Shown here: positions 19,591 through 20,330 of the stretch, in pieces | Position numbering within the stretch: position 1 is the stretch's first letter | Layout: every line of letters begins with the position of its first letter | Origin: Clostridia bacterium | GTDB taxonomy: Bacteria > Bacillota > Clostridia > Oscillospirales > Acutalibacteraceae | Direction of reading: 5' to 3' | Length of the DNA stretch: 20,330 nucleotides | NCBI GenBank assembly: GCA_900771185.1 | Contig: CAAGND010000318.1 | Span: 1 to 20,330 of the forward strand | The notes under the pieces: model-generated | What the model saw: the letters and a program-made list of their open reading frames with translations, nothing else | The model's database searches: none | What the model was told of the DNA's origin: nothing | Program-made: the position numbers and the translations under genes

Positions 19591-20266
19591 AATGCGGCGG
19601 CTCGGACACGAAGCGTATTCCTGCGATATTCAGGAATGCTCCGGCGGTCACCCGGAATGGCACGTCTGCGGTGACGTTCTGCCGCTTATCAACGGACGGT
19701 GCGAATTCACCACAATGGACGGTGAGCGGCACGAGATACCCGGTAAGTGGGATATGATTATCGCGCACCCGCCGTGTACATATCTTTCGGGAGTAACAAC
19801 CCGGCACTTGTCGCTGAAAACGACACCGCCGGAAAAGGTAGTGGCGCGTATGTGGAAGCTGGCTGAAGCGGCTGTGTTCTTCATGCAGTTCGCGCTTGCT
19901 GACTGTGACCGGATATGTGTTGAAAACCCGCTTGGTTTCATGTCAACGCTATGGAGAAAGCCAGACCAGATAGTCCAGCCATATTATTTCGCGGAAAACC
20001 CAAGCGATATAGAGAACTACCAGAAGAAGCGCACCTGTTTTTGGTTGAAAGGGCTGAATCCGCTTGAACGGACAAACCAGCTTGCCCCCCCAGAACCTAT
20101 GGGATATAGCAAGCGTGGCAAGCCTTATTATTTTGAAGAAATGGGCGGTAAAATCAACGGCGAACAGCACGGTGGCAATAGAGCTAAAGCCCGTTCCAAA
20201 ACATTCCCCGGAATAGCCCGCGCAATGGCAGAACAGTGGGCTGGAGAAGAAAAAAGCCGCCGCTGA
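19544..20266 (+). CDS. DNA cytosine methyltransferase-like protein (240 aa)
   Basis: The start is GTG 19544, with AAAGGAGG ten bases upstream; longer in-frame readings would run through the previous gene. MKILIACEESQTVCCEMRRL and GHEAYSCDIQEC form the SAM-binding N-terminus with D28. HPPCTYLSGV (H75, catalytic-type C78) corresponds to motif IV of C5 methyltransferases and CVENPLG (E127, N128) to motif VI, with Pro in place of the usual Val. The C-terminus (FPGIARAMAEQWAG) is like the closing helix of the family. At 240 aa it is compact and lacks a long target-recognition region. No restriction enzyme is nearby, so it is probably an orphan methylase protecting phage DNA or altering expression. 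Confidence 0.8.
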   Translation: MKILIACEESQTVCCEMRRLGHEAYSCDIQECSGGHPEWHVCGDVLPLINGRCEFTTMDGERHEIPGKWDMIIAHPPCTYLSGVTTRHLSLKTTPPEKVVARMWKLAEAAVFFMQFALADCDRICVENPLGFMSTLWRKPDQIVQPYYFAENPSDIENYQKKRTCFWLKGLNPLERTNQLAPPEPMGYSKRGKPYYFEEMGGKINGEQHGGNRAKARSKTFPGIARAMAEQWAGEEKSRR

Positions 20267-20304
20267 ACGGCAATTCAGCAAGCGGCAAACACAAAGTTTT
20301 ACAA

Positions 20305-20330
20305 GCCTATTATAGCATAGGCAGAAAGGA
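20305..20330 (+). promoter_or_regulatory. Hairpin and ribosome site for a gene beyond the right edge
   Basis: GCCTAT and ATAGGC (20305-20310 and 20317-20322) pair across TATAGC. AGAAAGGA follows at the edge and is probably the ribosome site of the next early gene. Confidence 0.45.

Overview
The window is part of a temperate tailed phage (siphovirus type) genome of a low- to mid-GC Firmicute, most likely a gut Clostridium/Ruminococcus relative. The evidence is AGGAGG-type ribosome sites before nearly every gene, sigma-A promoters of TTGACA-17-TATAAT form, and Firmicute phage families (DUF4417, DUF6275, DUF7666, TP901-type tape measure, Dit/Tal tail tip). Gene order is that of the virion or circular form: packaging/structure, lysis, attP, integrase, repressor, early genes. 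The att core (3' half of a tRNA-Arg(CCG)) has phage DNA on both sides, so the template was probably an unintegrated or excised genome, or a tandem junction.

Layout. 1-3.7 kb: packaging region with the large terminase, a DUF4417 gene and three small genes that share the N-terminal peptide MGGRGSSSG but nothing else. 3.65-3.81 kb: a separately promoted, terminated small RNA with tRNA-like D, T and acceptor parts but a shrunken anticodon arm. 3.87-4.4 kb: a small membrane protein gene and, on the opposite strand with its own consensus promoter, a winged-helix protein with a C-terminal membrane segment (moron-like). 4.4-10.1 kb: tape measure, then, unusually, the portal protein carrying an extra C-terminal domain and followed by two small genes (candidate toxin domain plus immunity). 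10.1-13.6 kb: distal tail protein, tail-tip hub and two fibre-like proteins. 13.6-15.2 kb: amidase endolysin, two holin-like membrane proteins, DUF6275 and a tiny membrane protein, closed by a strong terminator. 15.2-16.7 kb: attP with paired arm-type repeats and a tyrosine integrase. 16.7-16.8 kb: a short promoter-to-terminator RNA unit. 16.8-17.6 kb: a CI-like repressor and a symmetric operator/promoter region. 17.6-20.3 kb: early operon with an excisionase-like HTH protein, a DUF7666 protein with a 12-unit pentapeptide array, small proteins (one apparently starting at ACG) and a cytosine methyltransferase-like protein.

No major capsid, prohead protease, head-tail connector or major tail protein is recognisable, and the portal lies after the tape measure, so the head module is either outside the window, rearranged or lost. 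The most interesting signals are the MGGRGSSSG-tagged cargo-like proteins, the tRNA-like RNA promoted from within the third of them, the portal with a toxin-like tail, two non-AUG/GUG/UUG starts (AUC and ACG), and the small RNA unit sharing a palindromic -10 with the integrase promoter. All functions are read from sequence and remembered family features; no searches were run.
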